Shown: positions 33,800-42,801, numbered from the stretch's first letter. The stretch is 64,000 bases of DNA from Ruegeria sp. EL01 (GCF_900313035.1 NZ_OMPS01000048.1:1-64000); one strand, 5' to 3'. Program-made: numbers and translations. The notes: generated by a model not told the origin, from the sequence alone.

Positions 33800-34582
33800 C
33801 TATTCTGGTGCTGCGACCTGCACGTCTATACCCCACTCTGCAAATGAACTTGCCAGGGGTTCTTCAGGTGACTTGTCCGTCACCACTGTCCGCACCATGC
33901 GCGGATCTGGGCCGACATAAGGGGCAGTTTCGCCGAACTTATAGTGTGATGCTGCCATAACGACATTATCGGCATTGCCAATAGCCACGGAGGCGAGGTC
34001 AACCTCGGCCAGGCTTTGATACAGAAATCCTTTTCGCGCTGAAATCGCATCGGTGCTCAGGACAGCAAGGTCGAACGCATAGCGCTGCAATTGTCTATGG
34101 GTCACATGACCAAATGTTCCTCGCTCGTCGCTTTGCATTTCTCCGCCAAGCAGATGCACCCTGATGCCGCGTGTCCCCACCAGCGTCTGAGCAACAGCGA
34201 CTGAGTTGGTCACGATCGTAAGATCTCAGACCTGACGCAGTTCTTCCGCGACAAACGCTGTAGTGGACCCAACATCCATAAATACAGTCATTTGATCCTG
34301 CACAAGTTTGGCGACATGAGCGGCAATCCGACGTTTTTCATCGGCATGTTGAGAAATGCGGTGAAAGAAACTCGGGTCACCCTGCGCACCGGCCAGATAG
34401 GCCCCGCCGTGAACACGCTCAACCGTGCCCGCCTTTGAAAGGGCCTTGATCGTGCGGCGCACCGTTTCCTCGGATACATCCAGCGTCTTTGCGAGATCCG
34501 AATTCCGCGCAGTTCCGCCCAGACGGCGCAACACATCGAGCAGTTCCAGTTCACGATGGGTATTAGGTGCGTGTTTTTTCAC
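33800..34582 (-). pseudogene. glpR: DeoR/GlpR-type regulator interrupted by one in-frame TGA
   Basis: The minus strand encodes a full-length DeoR-family regulator (about 260 codons) in a single frame, broken only by TGA at 34228-34226. The first part (118 residues) has the HTH 'RNSDLAKTLDVSEETVRRTIKAL' and the start of the sensor domain ('VFMDVGSTTAFVAEELRQV'). After the stop the frame continues 'DLTIVTNSVAVAQTL' to the end. In homologues an arginine usually stands at the stop, so CGA-to-TGA is the simplest origin. The rest looks intact, so the lesion is recent or a sequencing error. The divergent operon at 35230 encodes a glycerol-type ABC transporter, its likely target. Readthrough, or a restart at the GTG at 34213, cannot be excluded. 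Confidence 0.85.
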
Positions 34583-35229
34583 AAAGCGCTCCGCAGCTTT
34601 CAGAACCTCCGCGAAAATACACCAAATCAGACTGCCATCAAGCCGGGCATTCGCAACGAATGTTCGCGCTTTGCAGCGTATTTTGGTTCGGCACGCCCTT
34701 TAACCCAACAGTCTAAAATTCACCCGGCACAAAAGTTGATTCTGCTGTCAGGGCAAATTGTGTTCTATCGCGTTGGCTGAGGCGTTGTGGATACTCTCCG
34801 TCACCCCGTCAGCGATGCAAATGCTGGCCGGACATCTGCCCTTTCTGATTACCCAGCATGGAATTGCGTGACCTCGCAAAAAAGCCGGACGAGGACTTTT
34901 TCCCGCTCCAGAAGCACCGTTACGTCGAACCTCTCCACGCACGTTATCGCTGTTGGACCACTTCCGACAACGAAGCTCTTTGATCGGCGAAAAGTGGTCA
35001 ATCGAAACGCCATTCTCCCCTGTTGCGCGCATCAAGTACTCCGAAAAAATTACTTCTTTTTTAATAACTTAGAACCGATCGTTGAATGGAAAATAAGGTC
35101 AAATTTAGCCGCCAAACGCCTGCGGAATTTCATTTACTAAATTTTTAGTTTGACAGGCAGGCTGAAAATCGCTGATGCTGTCCGGCATCCGGTCTGCGCC
35201 GGGTAACCACAATTTTTGGGAGGAAACAG
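34583..35229. promoter_or_regulatory. Long intergenic region with candidate promoter and operators of the glp transporter operon
   Basis: This 647-base divergent gap holds no supported gene. Near the regulator, CATTCG-CAA-CGAATG (34648-34662) is a perfect inverted repeat of the TTCG...CGAA type used by GlpR-like proteins. Near the transporter, ACTAAA-TT-TTTAGT (35136-35149) abuts TTGACA (35149-35154), a likely -35 element; the -10 is weak (CTGATG/TGATGC near 35172-35178). GGGAGG precedes the ATG at 35230. The length leaves room for an activator site or small RNA, which I cannot identify. Confidence 0.5.
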
Positions 35230-36969
35230 ATGCGGAGACATCTACTTTCCGCAGTGGCGGCGGCTGCCGTCATTGCGGGGCATGGTCCTGTTTGGGCCGA
35301 CGAAGCCGCAGCGCAACGCTGGATCGACGACGAGTTCCAGCCATCGACCCTGTCGAAAGACGAACAGATGGGTGAAATGCAGTGGTTCATAGAAGCTGCA
35401 CAGCCTTACTCTGGCATGGAAATCAACGTTCTGTCCGAAGGCATTCCAACGCATTCTTACGAATCCGAGGTTCTGACCAAGGCGTTCGAGGAAATCACGG
35501 GTATCAAAGTCAATCACCAGATCCTCGGTGAAGGTGAAGTGGTTCAGGCTGTGCAGACTCAGCTTCAGACAGGTCGCAACCTGTATGACGGCTATGTCAA
35601 TGACAGCGACCTTATCGGTACCCACTCGCGCCTGCAGCTGGCCTATCCGCTGACGGACATGATGGGTGGTGATTGGGCGGCGTCAACTTCGCCGACGCTG
35701 GATCTGGATGACTTCATGGGCATTCAGTTCACCACTGGCCCGGACGGTAAGCTGTATCAGCTTCCTGATCAGCAGTTCGCCAACCTCTACTGGTTCCGCA
35801 AGGACTGGTTCGATGATGAAGCCAACAAGGCCGCGTTCAAAGAGAAGTACGGCTATGATCTGGGTGTTCCGGTCAACTGGTCTGCTTACGAAGACATCGC
35901 CGATTTCTTCACCAACGACGTGAAAGAAGTCGACGGCACCACGATCTATGGTCACATGGATTACGGCAAGCGCGCGCCTGACCTGGGCTGGCGTATGACG
36001 GACGCCTGGCTGTCGATGGCTGGCGCCGGCGATGTGGGCGAGCCCAATGGTATCCCGGTCGACGAATGGGGCATCCGCATGGAAGCGGGCACCTGTAACC
36101 CGGTCGGTGCTTCGGTGTCGCGCGGTGGTGCCGCCAATGGTCCAGCTGCGGTCTATGCGATCCGCAAGTGGGACGAATGGCTGCGAAACTACGCCCCTCC
36201 GGGCGCGGCGTCTTATGACTTCTACCAGTCGCTGCCGGCACTCAGCCAAGGCAACGTGGCCCAGCAGATCTTCTGGTACACTGCCTTTACCGCCGACATG
36301 GTGAAGCCGAAGTCTGAAGGCAACAACACCGTAGATGACGAAGGCACGCCGCTGTGGCGGATGGCACCCAGCCCGCACGGCCCCTATTGGGAAGACGGTC
36401 AGAAGGTTGGGTATCAGGACGTGGGGTCCTGGACCTTCCTGAAATCGACCCCTGCGGATCGCGCTCAGGCGGCGTGGCTCTACGCTCAGTTCGTGACGTC
36501 CAAGACTGTCGATGTGAAGAAGTCCCATGTGGGTCTGACCTTCATCCGCGACAGCTCGGTCAATCACGAGTCGTTCACCGAACGCGCACCCAAGCTGGGT
36601 GGACTGGTCGAGTTTTACCGCTCACCTGACCGCGTGGCATGGTCACCGACCGGCATCAACGTGCCGGACTATCCCAAGCTGGCCCAGATCTGGTGGCAGC
36701 AAATTGGAGACGTGAACTCGGGCGCCTTCACCCCGCAAGAGGCGATGGACCGTTTGGCTGAAGAGATGGACATCACCATGGCCCGCATGCAGGCCGCGGA
36801 TGAAAGCGCCGGTGTCTACGGTGGCTGTGGCCCCCGCCTGAACGAGCCACAGGATGCGTCCTTCTGGCTGGAAAAGGCGGGCTCGCCCAAGGCCAAGCTG
36901 GAGAACGAAAAGCCGCAAGGCCAGACCGTCAACTATGACGAGCTGGTTCAGCGCTGGCAGTCCCAGTAA
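35230..36969 (+). CDS. glpV: Glycerol-type ABC transporter substrate-binding protein (GlpV family)
   Basis: A 579-residue family-1 extracellular solute-binding protein, notably longer than the usual 420-450. The signal peptide covers about residues 1-24 (MRRHLLSAVAAAAVIAGHG, cleavage near VWADEAAAQ). 'IPTHSYESEVLTKAFEEITGIKV' and 'QQIFWYTAFTADMV' fit COG1653 proteins of the GlpVSTPQU system described for glycerol uptake in Rhizobium leguminosarum. It is the first gene of the operon, with GGGAGG before the start. The substrate is inferred from the whole gene set, not from binding residues. Confidence 0.87.
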   Translation: MRRHLLSAVAAAAVIAGHGPVWADEAAAQRWIDDEFQPSTLSKDEQMGEMQWFIEAAQPYSGMEINVLSEGIPTHSYESEVLTKAFEEITGIKVNHQILGEGEVVQAVQTQLQTGRNLYDGYVNDSDLIGTHSRLQLAYPLTDMMGGDWAASTSPTLDLDDFMGIQFTTGPDGKLYQLPDQQFANLYWFRKDWFDDEANKAAFKEKYGYDLGVPVNWSAYEDIADFFTNDVKEVDGTTIYGHMDYGKRAPDLGWRMTDAWLSMAGAGDVGEPNGIPVDEWGIRMEAGTCNPVGASVSRGGAANGPAAVYAIRKWDEWLRNYAPPGAASYDFYQSLPALSQGNVAQQIFWYTAFTADMVKPKSEGNNTVDDEGTPLWRMAPSPHGPYWEDGQKVGYQDVGSWTFLKSTPADRAQAAWLYAQFVTSKTVDVKKSHVGLTFIRDSSVNHESFTERAPKLGGLVEFYRSPDRVAWSPTGINVPDYPKLAQIWWQQIGDVNSGAFTPQEAMDRLAEEMDITMARMQAADESAGVYGGCGPRLNEPQDASFWLEKAGSPKAKLENEKPQGQTVNYDELVQRWQSQ

Positions 36970-37055
36970 GCCTTTGAGAACCGGGGATGCCGCGACAGGC
37001 ATCCCCACCCAAGACGAAAACAGCGCATAGCGCTGCGGGATCGGAACCCACGGAC

Positions 37056-38105
37056 ATGATCGAACTTCAAGACGCGACCAAACGGGTCGGCAACGTCATC
37101 CATATCAAACCTACATCTCTGACCCTGCAGACAGGCCACTTCAATGTGCTGCTTGGGGCCACCGGGTCAGGCAAGACCTCTCTGATCAAGATGATGGCCG
37201 GGCTTGACCCGATTGCCTCGGGCAAGGTCCTGATGGACGGGCAGGATGTGACCCGGCTGAACACGCAAAAGCGTAAAATCAGCCTCGTGCACCAGTTCTT
37301 TGTGAACTACCCACATATGAGTGTTTTCGACAACATCGCCTCGCCATTGCGCGTGGCTGGCATGGCGCAAAGCGAAGTAGAGGGGCGCGTCGAAGAGGCG
37401 GCCGACCTGCTGCAACTGCGCCCGATGCTGCAACGTCGCCCGCATGAGTTATCCGGCGGACAACAACAACGCACCGCTTTGGCACGTGCGATTGCCAAGG
37501 AAAGCCGCGCAGTGTTCCTGGACGAACCGCTGGCCAACTTGGATTACAAGCTGCGCGAAGAACTGCGCGAGCAACTGCCCGATCTATTCGCAGGACGCGG
37601 CGCCGTCGTGGTCTACGCAACGTCAGAACCCGAAGAAGCGCTTCTGCTCGGTGGTCAAACCGCACTGATGGAAGATGGTCGTGTGACCCAGTTCGGCCCA
37701 ACCGCCGACATCTACCGCAACCCCGAAAATATCGCTGCCGCGCGGGTATTTTCCGACCCGCCCATCAATCTGGCGCGCATCACCGTCTCAGGCACCGATG
37801 CCCAACTGGAGGGCGGTGGCAACTGGACCGTCGGTGACATGGCGGACGGGGAATACACCGTTGCCGTGCGCCCTCACCGGGTAACGCCGTTCCGCACATC
37901 GGATGCGGATATCGAGCTGACAGGCCGCGTGATAGTCACTGAACTCTCGGGCTCGGATTCCAGCGCCCATTTCCAACATGGCGAAGACGCGTGGGTATCA
38001 CTTGCTGTCGGCGTGCACCCTTATGAAGTGGGCGAAGATCACAGTTTCTATATGAACCCGGCCCATTGCCGATATTTCAGCCAAGACGGCAAAAGGGTGG
38101 CCTGA
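37056..38105 (+). CDS. glpS: Glycerol-type ABC transporter ATP-binding protein GlpS
   Basis: A 349-residue ATPase of the MalK/UgpC group. Walker A is 'LLGATGSGKTSLIKMMAG', the signature is intact 'LSGGQQQRTALARAIA', and Walker B is 'RAVFLDEPLANLD'. The switch histidine is absent: where others have THDQ, this protein reads 'VVYATSEPEEALLLGG'. A C-terminal TOBE-like regulatory domain follows. The ATG at 37056 starts the conserved MIELQDATKRVG; the upstream ATG at 36987 adds 23 residues. It pairs with GlpT, whose defect is complementary. The GlpT gene starts one base after its stop. Confidence 0.88.
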   Translation: MIELQDATKRVGNVIHIKPTSLTLQTGHFNVLLGATGSGKTSLIKMMAGLDPIASGKVLMDGQDVTRLNTQKRKISLVHQFFVNYPHMSVFDNIASPLRVAGMAQSEVEGRVEEAADLLQLRPMLQRRPHELSGGQQQRTALARAIAKESRAVFLDEPLANLDYKLREELREQLPDLFAGRGAVVVYATSEPEEALLLGGQTALMEDGRVTQFGPTADIYRNPENIAAARVFSDPPINLARITVSGTDAQLEGGGNWTVGDMADGEYTVAVRPHRVTPFRTSDADIELTGRVIVTELSGSDSSAHFQHGEDAWVSLAVGVHPYEVGEDHSFYMNPAHCRYFSQDGKRVA

Positions 38106-38106
38106 C

Positions 38107-39183
38107 ATGGCACAGATCAAGCTTTCAAACCTCCGCCACAGCTATATGCCGTCGCCGAAAGGCCCAGACGACTATGCCTTGAAGGAAATCGATGTCACTT
38201 GGCGTGATGGTGGCGCTTATGCACTGCTGGGGCCGTCGGGCTGTGGGAAGTCCACTTTGCTGAACATCATCTCGGGCCTGCTGACCCCGTCCGAGGGGCA
38301 GATTCTGTTCGATGATCGCGACGTAACCGCCCTGCCCCCGGATCAGCGCAACATTGCACAGGTGTTCCAGTTTCCAGTGATCTACGACACGATGACCGTG
38401 GGTGAGAATCTGGCATTTCCTCTCAAAAACCGGGGCGTCGATGTCGCCACGATCAAGCGTCGCGTCGATGAGATCGCCGAGATGCTGGATGTCACGGATA
38501 TGCTGCGTACCAAGGCCTCCGGTCTCAGCCCTGACAACAAGCAAAAAATCTCGATGGGCCGCGGTTTGGTCCGCGACGACGTGAACGCGGTGATGTTTGA
38601 CGAGCCGCTGACCGTGATCGACCCGCATCTGAAATGGAAGCTGCGATCCAAGCTGAAAGAGCTGCACCAGCGCGTCAAAGCCACGATGATTTACGTGACC
38701 CACGACCAGACCGAGGCGCTGACCTTCGCGGATGAGGTTGTGGTGATGCAGGACGGCGAAGTGGTTCAGATCGGCACGCCGGTCGAGCTGTTCGAACGCC
38801 CTCAGCACACATTCGTCGGTCATTTCATCGGCTCGCCTGGTATGAACGTCCTGCCCTGCGAGGCCAAAGGCGACCGCGCGGTGTTCGAAGGGCACGAAGT
38901 TGCGCTGGAAGGCCCGGCGCATGGCGACGGAGGCCGGACTGATCTGGGCATTCGGCCAGAATATGTGGGCTTTGGTGATACCGGAATTCCAGCGCATGTG
39001 ACCAAAGTCTCGGACATTGGCCGCCACTATGTGGTCAGCGCCATGGTCGGAAATACGGCCCTGAAGGCCGTGACCGAACGCAGCGTGCCCGAACCGGGAT
39101 CACAGGTCTTCCTGCAATTCAAACCTGAACAATCGCGCGTCTACCGTGACGGCTGGATCGCGACCAAGGAGCGGGCCCAATGA
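38107..39183 (+). CDS. glpT: Glycerol-type ABC transporter ATP-binding protein GlpT
   Basis: A 358-residue ATPase. Walker A is canonical ('LLGPSGCGKSTLLNIISG'), Walker B is 'AVMFDEPLTVIDPHLKW', and the switch histidine is present ('IYVTHDQTEALTFAD'). The ABC signature is degenerate: 'LSPDNKQKISMGRGLV' replaces LSGGQ. With GlpS it should form a heterodimer in which only the site made by GlpT Walker motifs and the GlpS LSGGQ is complete. The C-terminus carries a TOBE domain. It overlaps the next permease gene by four bases (ATGA). Confidence 0.88.
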   Translation: MAQIKLSNLRHSYMPSPKGPDDYALKEIDVTWRDGGAYALLGPSGCGKSTLLNIISGLLTPSEGQILFDDRDVTALPPDQRNIAQVFQFPVIYDTMTVGENLAFPLKNRGVDVATIKRRVDEIAEMLDVTDMLRTKASGLSPDNKQKISMGRGLVRDDVNAVMFDEPLTVIDPHLKWKLRSKLKELHQRVKATMIYVTHDQTEALTFADEVVVMQDGEVVQIGTPVELFERPQHTFVGHFIGSPGMNVLPCEAKGDRAVFEGHEVALEGPAHGDGGRTDLGIRPEYVGFGDTGIPAHVTKVSDIGRHYVVSAMVGNTALKAVTERSVPEPGSQVFLQFKPEQSRVYRDGWIATKERAQ

Positions 39184-40043
39184 GAACGGAAAATCAAAGA
39201 GCCTGGTTCTTTGTCCTGCCAGTTCTGGCGCTGGTGGCGTTCAATGCGCTGGTTCCGATGATGACGGTGGTCAATTATTCGGTGCAAGAAACCTTTGGCA
39301 ACAACCAGTTCTTCTGGGAAGGACTGGGCTGGTTCGAACAAATCCTGCGCTCTGACCGGTTTCAGGCCGCTTTGGGACGGCAATTCCTGTTTACCTTCAT
39401 GATCCTGATCATCGAGGTGCCCTTGGGTATCATCGTCGCCCTGTCCATGCCGCGCAAAGGTTTTTGGGTGCCGGTTTGTCTGGTGCTGATGGCGCTGCCG
39501 ATGCTGATCCCTTGGAATGTTGTGGGCTCGATGTGGAACATCTTCACCCTGCCCAAGATCGGCCTGCTGGGATACTTCCTGAATGACGTTCTGGGCATCA
39601 ACTATGACATGACCCAACAGCCGCTGTCGGCCTGGATTACAGTCATTGTGATGGATGTTTGGCACTGGACGTCGCTGGTGGTACTGCTGTGTTATGCGGG
39701 CCTCGTGTCGATCCCGGATGCCTATTATCAGGCGGCCAAGATCGACGGCGCCAGCCCATGGTCGGTGTTCCGTTACATCCAGTTGCCCAAGATGAAGACG
39801 GTTCTGACGATCGCAATCCTGCTGCGGTTCATGGACAGCTTCAATATCTATACCGAGCCGTTTGTTCTGACCGGAGGTGGCCCCGGCAACTCGACCACCT
39901 TGCTGTCGATCGACCTTGTGAAGATCGCGCTGGGACAGTTCGACCTAGGCCCTGCGGCGGCGATGAGCCTGATCTATTTCGCCATCACGCTGCTTGTGTC
40001 GTGGCTCTTCTACACTCTGATGACAAAGGATGACGCAGAATGA
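39180..40043 (+). CDS. glpP: Glycerol-type ABC transporter permease GlpP
   Basis: A 287-residue MalF-type inner-membrane permease with six hydrophobic segments, beginning 'RAWFFVLPVLALVAFNALVPMMTVVNYSV'. The EAA loop is 'AYYQAAKIDGASPWSVFRYIQLP', the coupling helix that contacts the ATPases. The start overlaps the end of glpT and its stop overlaps the next permease start (ATGA), so all subunits are coupled. Confidence 0.88.
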   Translation: MRTENQRAWFFVLPVLALVAFNALVPMMTVVNYSVQETFGNNQFFWEGLGWFEQILRSDRFQAALGRQFLFTFMILIIEVPLGIIVALSMPRKGFWVPVCLVLMALPMLIPWNVVGSMWNIFTLPKIGLLGYFLNDVLGINYDMTQQPLSAWITVIVMDVWHWTSLVVLLCYAGLVSIPDAYYQAAKIDGASPWSVFRYIQLPKMKTVLTIAILLRFMDSFNIYTEPFVLTGGGPGNSTTLLSIDLVKIALGQFDLGPAAAMSLIYFAITLLVSWLFYTLMTKDDAE

Positions 40044-40837
40044 AAAAGCGTTCCCTCATCCCGATCCTGTACATCGCGTTCCTAATGCTGCCAATCTATT
40101 GGCTGGTGGCGATGTCCTTCAAGACTACGAACGAGATCCTGTCGGGCTTTTCCCTGTTTCCCCAAACCTTTACGCTGGAGAATTACACCACGATTTTCAC
40201 CGATCCGACATGGTACTGGGGCTACATCAACTCGATCACCTATGTGACTTTGAACACGATACTTTCCGTGTGCGTCGCGCTACCTGCCGCCTATGCGTTC
40301 TCGCGATACAGGTTTCTGGGGGACAAGCAGCTTTTCTTTTGGCTGCTGACCAACCGAATGGCCCCTGCGGCGGTTTTCGCCCTGCCGTTCTTCCAGCTGT
40401 ACTCGTCCATCGGTTTGTTCGACACCTATCTGGCCGTGGCACTGGCACATACGCTGTTCAACGTGCCGCTGGCTGTGTGGATTCTCGAAGGCTTCATGCG
40501 CGGCATCCCGAAGGAACTGGATGAGACGGCTTACGTAGACGGCTATTCCTTCCCGCGGTTCTTCGTGACGATCTTCTTACCGAACATCAAAGCGGGCGTG
40601 GGCGTCGCGGCCTTTTTCTGCTTCATGTTCTCATGGGTGGAAATGTTGCTTGCGAAAACCCTGACTGCGGTTGAGGCCAAGCCTATCGCCGCCGTGATGA
40701 CCCGCACCGCGTCAAGCGCAGGGTATGAGTTGGGCTTGCTGGCCGCCGCCGGCACCCTGACCATCATCCCCGGTGCCATCGTCATCTGGTTTGTTCGTAA
40801 TTACATCGCGCGTGGTTTCGCGATGGGACGCGTGTGA
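40040..40837 (+). CDS. glpQ: Glycerol-type ABC transporter permease GlpQ
   Basis: A 265-residue MalG-type permease. It opens with 'IPILYIAFLMLPIYWLVAMSFKTTNEI', typical of the family, and carries the EAA loop 'KELDETAYVDGYSFPRFFVTIFLP'. Together with GlpP it forms the membrane channel. It is coupled by ATGA overlap to glpP and overlaps or abuts the GlpU start region. The name follows the R. leguminosarum transporter and is unrelated to the GlpQ phosphodiesterase. Confidence 0.88.
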   Translation: MKKRSLIPILYIAFLMLPIYWLVAMSFKTTNEILSGFSLFPQTFTLENYTTIFTDPTWYWGYINSITYVTLNTILSVCVALPAAYAFSRYRFLGDKQLFFWLLTNRMAPAAVFALPFFQLYSSIGLFDTYLAVALAHTLFNVPLAVWILEGFMRGIPKELDETAYVDGYSFPRFFVTIFLPNIKAGVGVAAFFCFMFSWVEMLLAKTLTAVEAKPIAAVMTRTASSAGYELGLLAAAGTLTIIPGAIVIWFVRNYIARGFAMGRV

Positions 40838-40845
40838 GGTTCGAT

Positions 40846-41253
40846 ATGCGCAAACTTCTATTCACCCTCCCGCTTCTCCTCCCTACCTCTGCTTTGGCGC
40901 AGGCCGCAGCCGGATGGGGCAGTGTCGGCCAGCAAGAAGAAAAAGCGTTCTCCTGGACGGCCCCGCTGTGGCCCGATTTCTGGATGGCTTGGACACCCGC
41001 AACACTCGCCGTGTTTGTTGGTATCTTTTCGGCTATCGCCTTGATTGGCATTCTGGAAGTCACCCGATTTCGGGACGGGATTGAACGACGCGGTGTCCTT
41101 GGCCTGACCACAACCTTAGGAGACCGGTTGTTCATTACGCTGCTTGGATCGGTCTACATCTTCCTGGCATGGCTTGGCTTTGTGGGGCAGCCGGTCTGGG
41201 TACCGCTTTTCCTGTCTATTGGTTGGGGCGTTTTTGTTTTCTCGAAAGTTTAG
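40846..41253 (+). CDS. glpU: DUF2160 membrane protein (GlpU)
   Basis: A 135-residue small membrane protein of the DUF2160 family, found in glycerol-type ABC operons. It has a signal peptide or first helix (MRKLLFTLPLLLPTSALAQ) and two further transmembrane segments ('WTPATLAVFVGIFSAIALIGIL' and 'LFITLLGSVYIFLAWLGF', the last close to a third hydrophobic run). The ATG at 40846 has GAGG six bases upstream; a GTG at 40834 overlapping the GlpQ stop is the alternative. Its role in transport is unknown. In other genomes it lies before the binding-protein gene, whereas here it is last. Confidence 0.82.
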   Translation: MRKLLFTLPLLLPTSALAQAAAGWGSVGQQEEKAFSWTAPLWPDFWMAWTPATLAVFVGIFSAIALIGILEVTRFRDGIERRGVLGLTTTLGDRLFITLLGSVYIFLAWLGFVGQPVWVPLFLSIGWGVFVFSKV

Positions 41254-41281
41254 GCTTTGCGTAACCGCGAAAGGATGCTTG

Positions 41282-41299
41282 TTTAGCGGGCATACTAAA
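41282..41299. promoter_or_regulatory. Candidate BlaI-type operator
   Basis: TTTAG-N8-CTAAA forms a 5-bp inverted repeat ending four bases before the ATG of the BlaI-like gene. Autoregulation through a palindrome near the start is usual in this family, but the match to the known TACTACA-type box is weak. Confidence 0.35.
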
Positions 41300-41303
41300 T
41301 AAA

Positions 41304-41717
41304 ATGGCGACACCGAAACCGATGCGTAAGAAAAAGACGACAAATCTGCTGACCGAGGTTGAACTTGAGTTCATGAACGAACTCTGGGCCCTCGGACAAG
41401 GCTCGGTTCGTGACGTTCTTGACCGCCTGCCGCCAGAGCGCAATCTGGCCTATACATCAGGTGCGACGATCCTGCGCATTCTCGACGAAAAAGGTTTTGT
41501 CGAAAGTCGTAAGGACGGCAAAACACTGATCTACAGGCCCCTTCTGGAAAAAGACAGGTATCAGGCACGATCGCTTCAAAACCTGTCCCGTACATTGTTC
41601 GATGACACGCCCGCCACACTGGTGGCGCGATTGGTAGACGACGCGGGGCTGAGTGAAGATGATCTTGAGGAAATTCGAGCACTGGTAGAGAGGAGACTGC
41701 AAAATGACAGCGGTTAA
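41304..41717 (+). CDS. BlaI/MecI/CopY-family transcriptional repressor
   Basis: A 137-residue winged-helix repressor. 'TEVELEFMNELWALGQGSVRDVLDRLPPERNLAYTSGATILRILDEKGFVESRKDGKTLIYRPLL' region is the standard BlaI HTH and wing, with the C-terminal dimerisation helices after residue 85. In known systems a M56 membrane protease triggers cleavage of BlaI. That partner follows directly here, overlapping by 14 bases. No beta-lactamase or PBP gene is adjacent, so the regulated target is unknown. Confidence 0.86.
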   Translation: MATPKPMRKKKTTNLLTEVELEFMNELWALGQGSVRDVLDRLPPERNLAYTSGATILRILDEKGFVESRKDGKTLIYRPLLEKDRYQARSLQNLSRTLFDDTPATLVARLVDDAGLSEDDLEEIRALVERRLQNDSG

Positions 41718-42801
41718 ACCGGTTCTCGATGCGTATCTCGAATTGAATATCGTGCTGGGGTTTTCAGCCGTAATCTGGCTGGCGGCGCGCGCCGCGCTGG
41801 CCCGCACATCGCTGCGATACGGGTTTGTGGCGCAACTTCGCACGCTCAAAGCCCTGTGTATCTGTGTGCTGCTCAGTCCGCTATTGGCCCTTGGTGTCTC
41901 TGCGCTTGCTGCGTCTGCATGGCCCGGCCAAGCTGTTGGTTTGGGTGATATTGCGGTGGCAGCTTATTTGCGGGGCGAGATTTCGATGCCTGCAACTCAG
42001 TTCGAGGCGCTGTTGAACACCCGCGAACGATGGGTCGATCTTGTCCTGTCTGGACAAAATACAGCGCTGACGATCACCCTGGCACTGCTGGCTGCAATCG
42101 CCAGCTTGTTTACTGTTCGCGCCATCCGCGACGCGCTGGCGATCCGAAATGCGGTTGCCAACAGTTTTCTTTGGCGTCGGTCCACCAAGGTGGACATTCG
42201 CCTGTCAGATCGCATCACCATCCCCTTCGCTGTGCGCGGATTGCGCCGTCGCCATGTGGTGTTGCCCAGTCATCTTCTGGACACCCCGCGCGAGCTGCGG
42301 TTCGCCTTGGCGCATGAGTTTCAGCATATCCGCGCTGGCGACGTGGAGTGGGAGCTGGGTTTTGAAATCCTGCGCCCCCTACTGTTCTGGAACCCGGCCT
42401 ACCTGATGCTCAAGTATCAATTCGGTCGATTGCGCGAATTGGCCTGTGACCAGTCAGTGGTTGCCCGCAAACGGATTGATGCTCGCGAATACACGACGTG
42501 CCTGCTGGACTATTGCGCCCGCACTGTCACGATGGGTCGCCCACGTGTGTTGAACGTGGCCTTGGTCACCGGAGGCAAAGCCAAGCGGGTGCTACGGCAG
42601 CGGGTCATTGCGCTGACGGACGCCCCGTCAGTTTCGGCACCTTTACCGGCTGTGTTTTTGGGCCTGACGCTGAGTTTTGCCACCCTTCTTGCGCTGGGTG
42701 CCGCATCGCTGCAACAGACGCAAGACTGGAGCCATGATCGTTTGATGTTGTCCACGGTTGTAAACCTGGAACGGTTGGAAGCCCGTAATCAAGGCAATTG
42801 A
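41704..42801 (+). CDS. M56-family membrane metallopeptidase (BlaR1-like, no sensor domain)
   Basis: A 365-residue membrane protein with hydrophobic segments near residues 12-30, 48-75, 115-140 and 310-330. The zinc-protease motif is 'LAHEFQHIRAGDVEWEL' (HExxH), with 'LRELACDQSVV' further on providing the third ligand region (E-x3-D). BlaR1/MecR1 proteins carry an extracytoplasmic penicillin-binding domain after this; here the protein stops at about the last helix, so the signal it senses is not a covalently bound beta-lactam in the classical way. It probably cleaves or signals to the coupled BlaI-type repressor. It is convergent with the MATE gene, seven bases apart. Confidence 0.84.
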   Translation: MTAVKPVLDAYLELNIVLGFSAVIWLAARAALARTSLRYGFVAQLRTLKALCICVLLSPLLALGVSALAASAWPGQAVGLGDIAVAAYLRGEISMPATQFEALLNTRERWVDLVLSGQNTALTITLALLAAIASLFTVRAIRDALAIRNAVANSFLWRRSTKVDIRLSDRITIPFAVRGLRRRHVVLPSHLLDTPRELRFALAHEFQHIRAGDVEWELGFEILRPLLFWNPAYLMLKYQFGRLRELACDQSVVARKRIDAREYTTCLLDYCARTVTMGRPRVLNVALVTGGKAKRVLRQRVIALTDAPSVSAPLPAVFLGLTLSFATLLALGAASLQQTQDWSHDRLMLSTVVNLERLEARNQGN

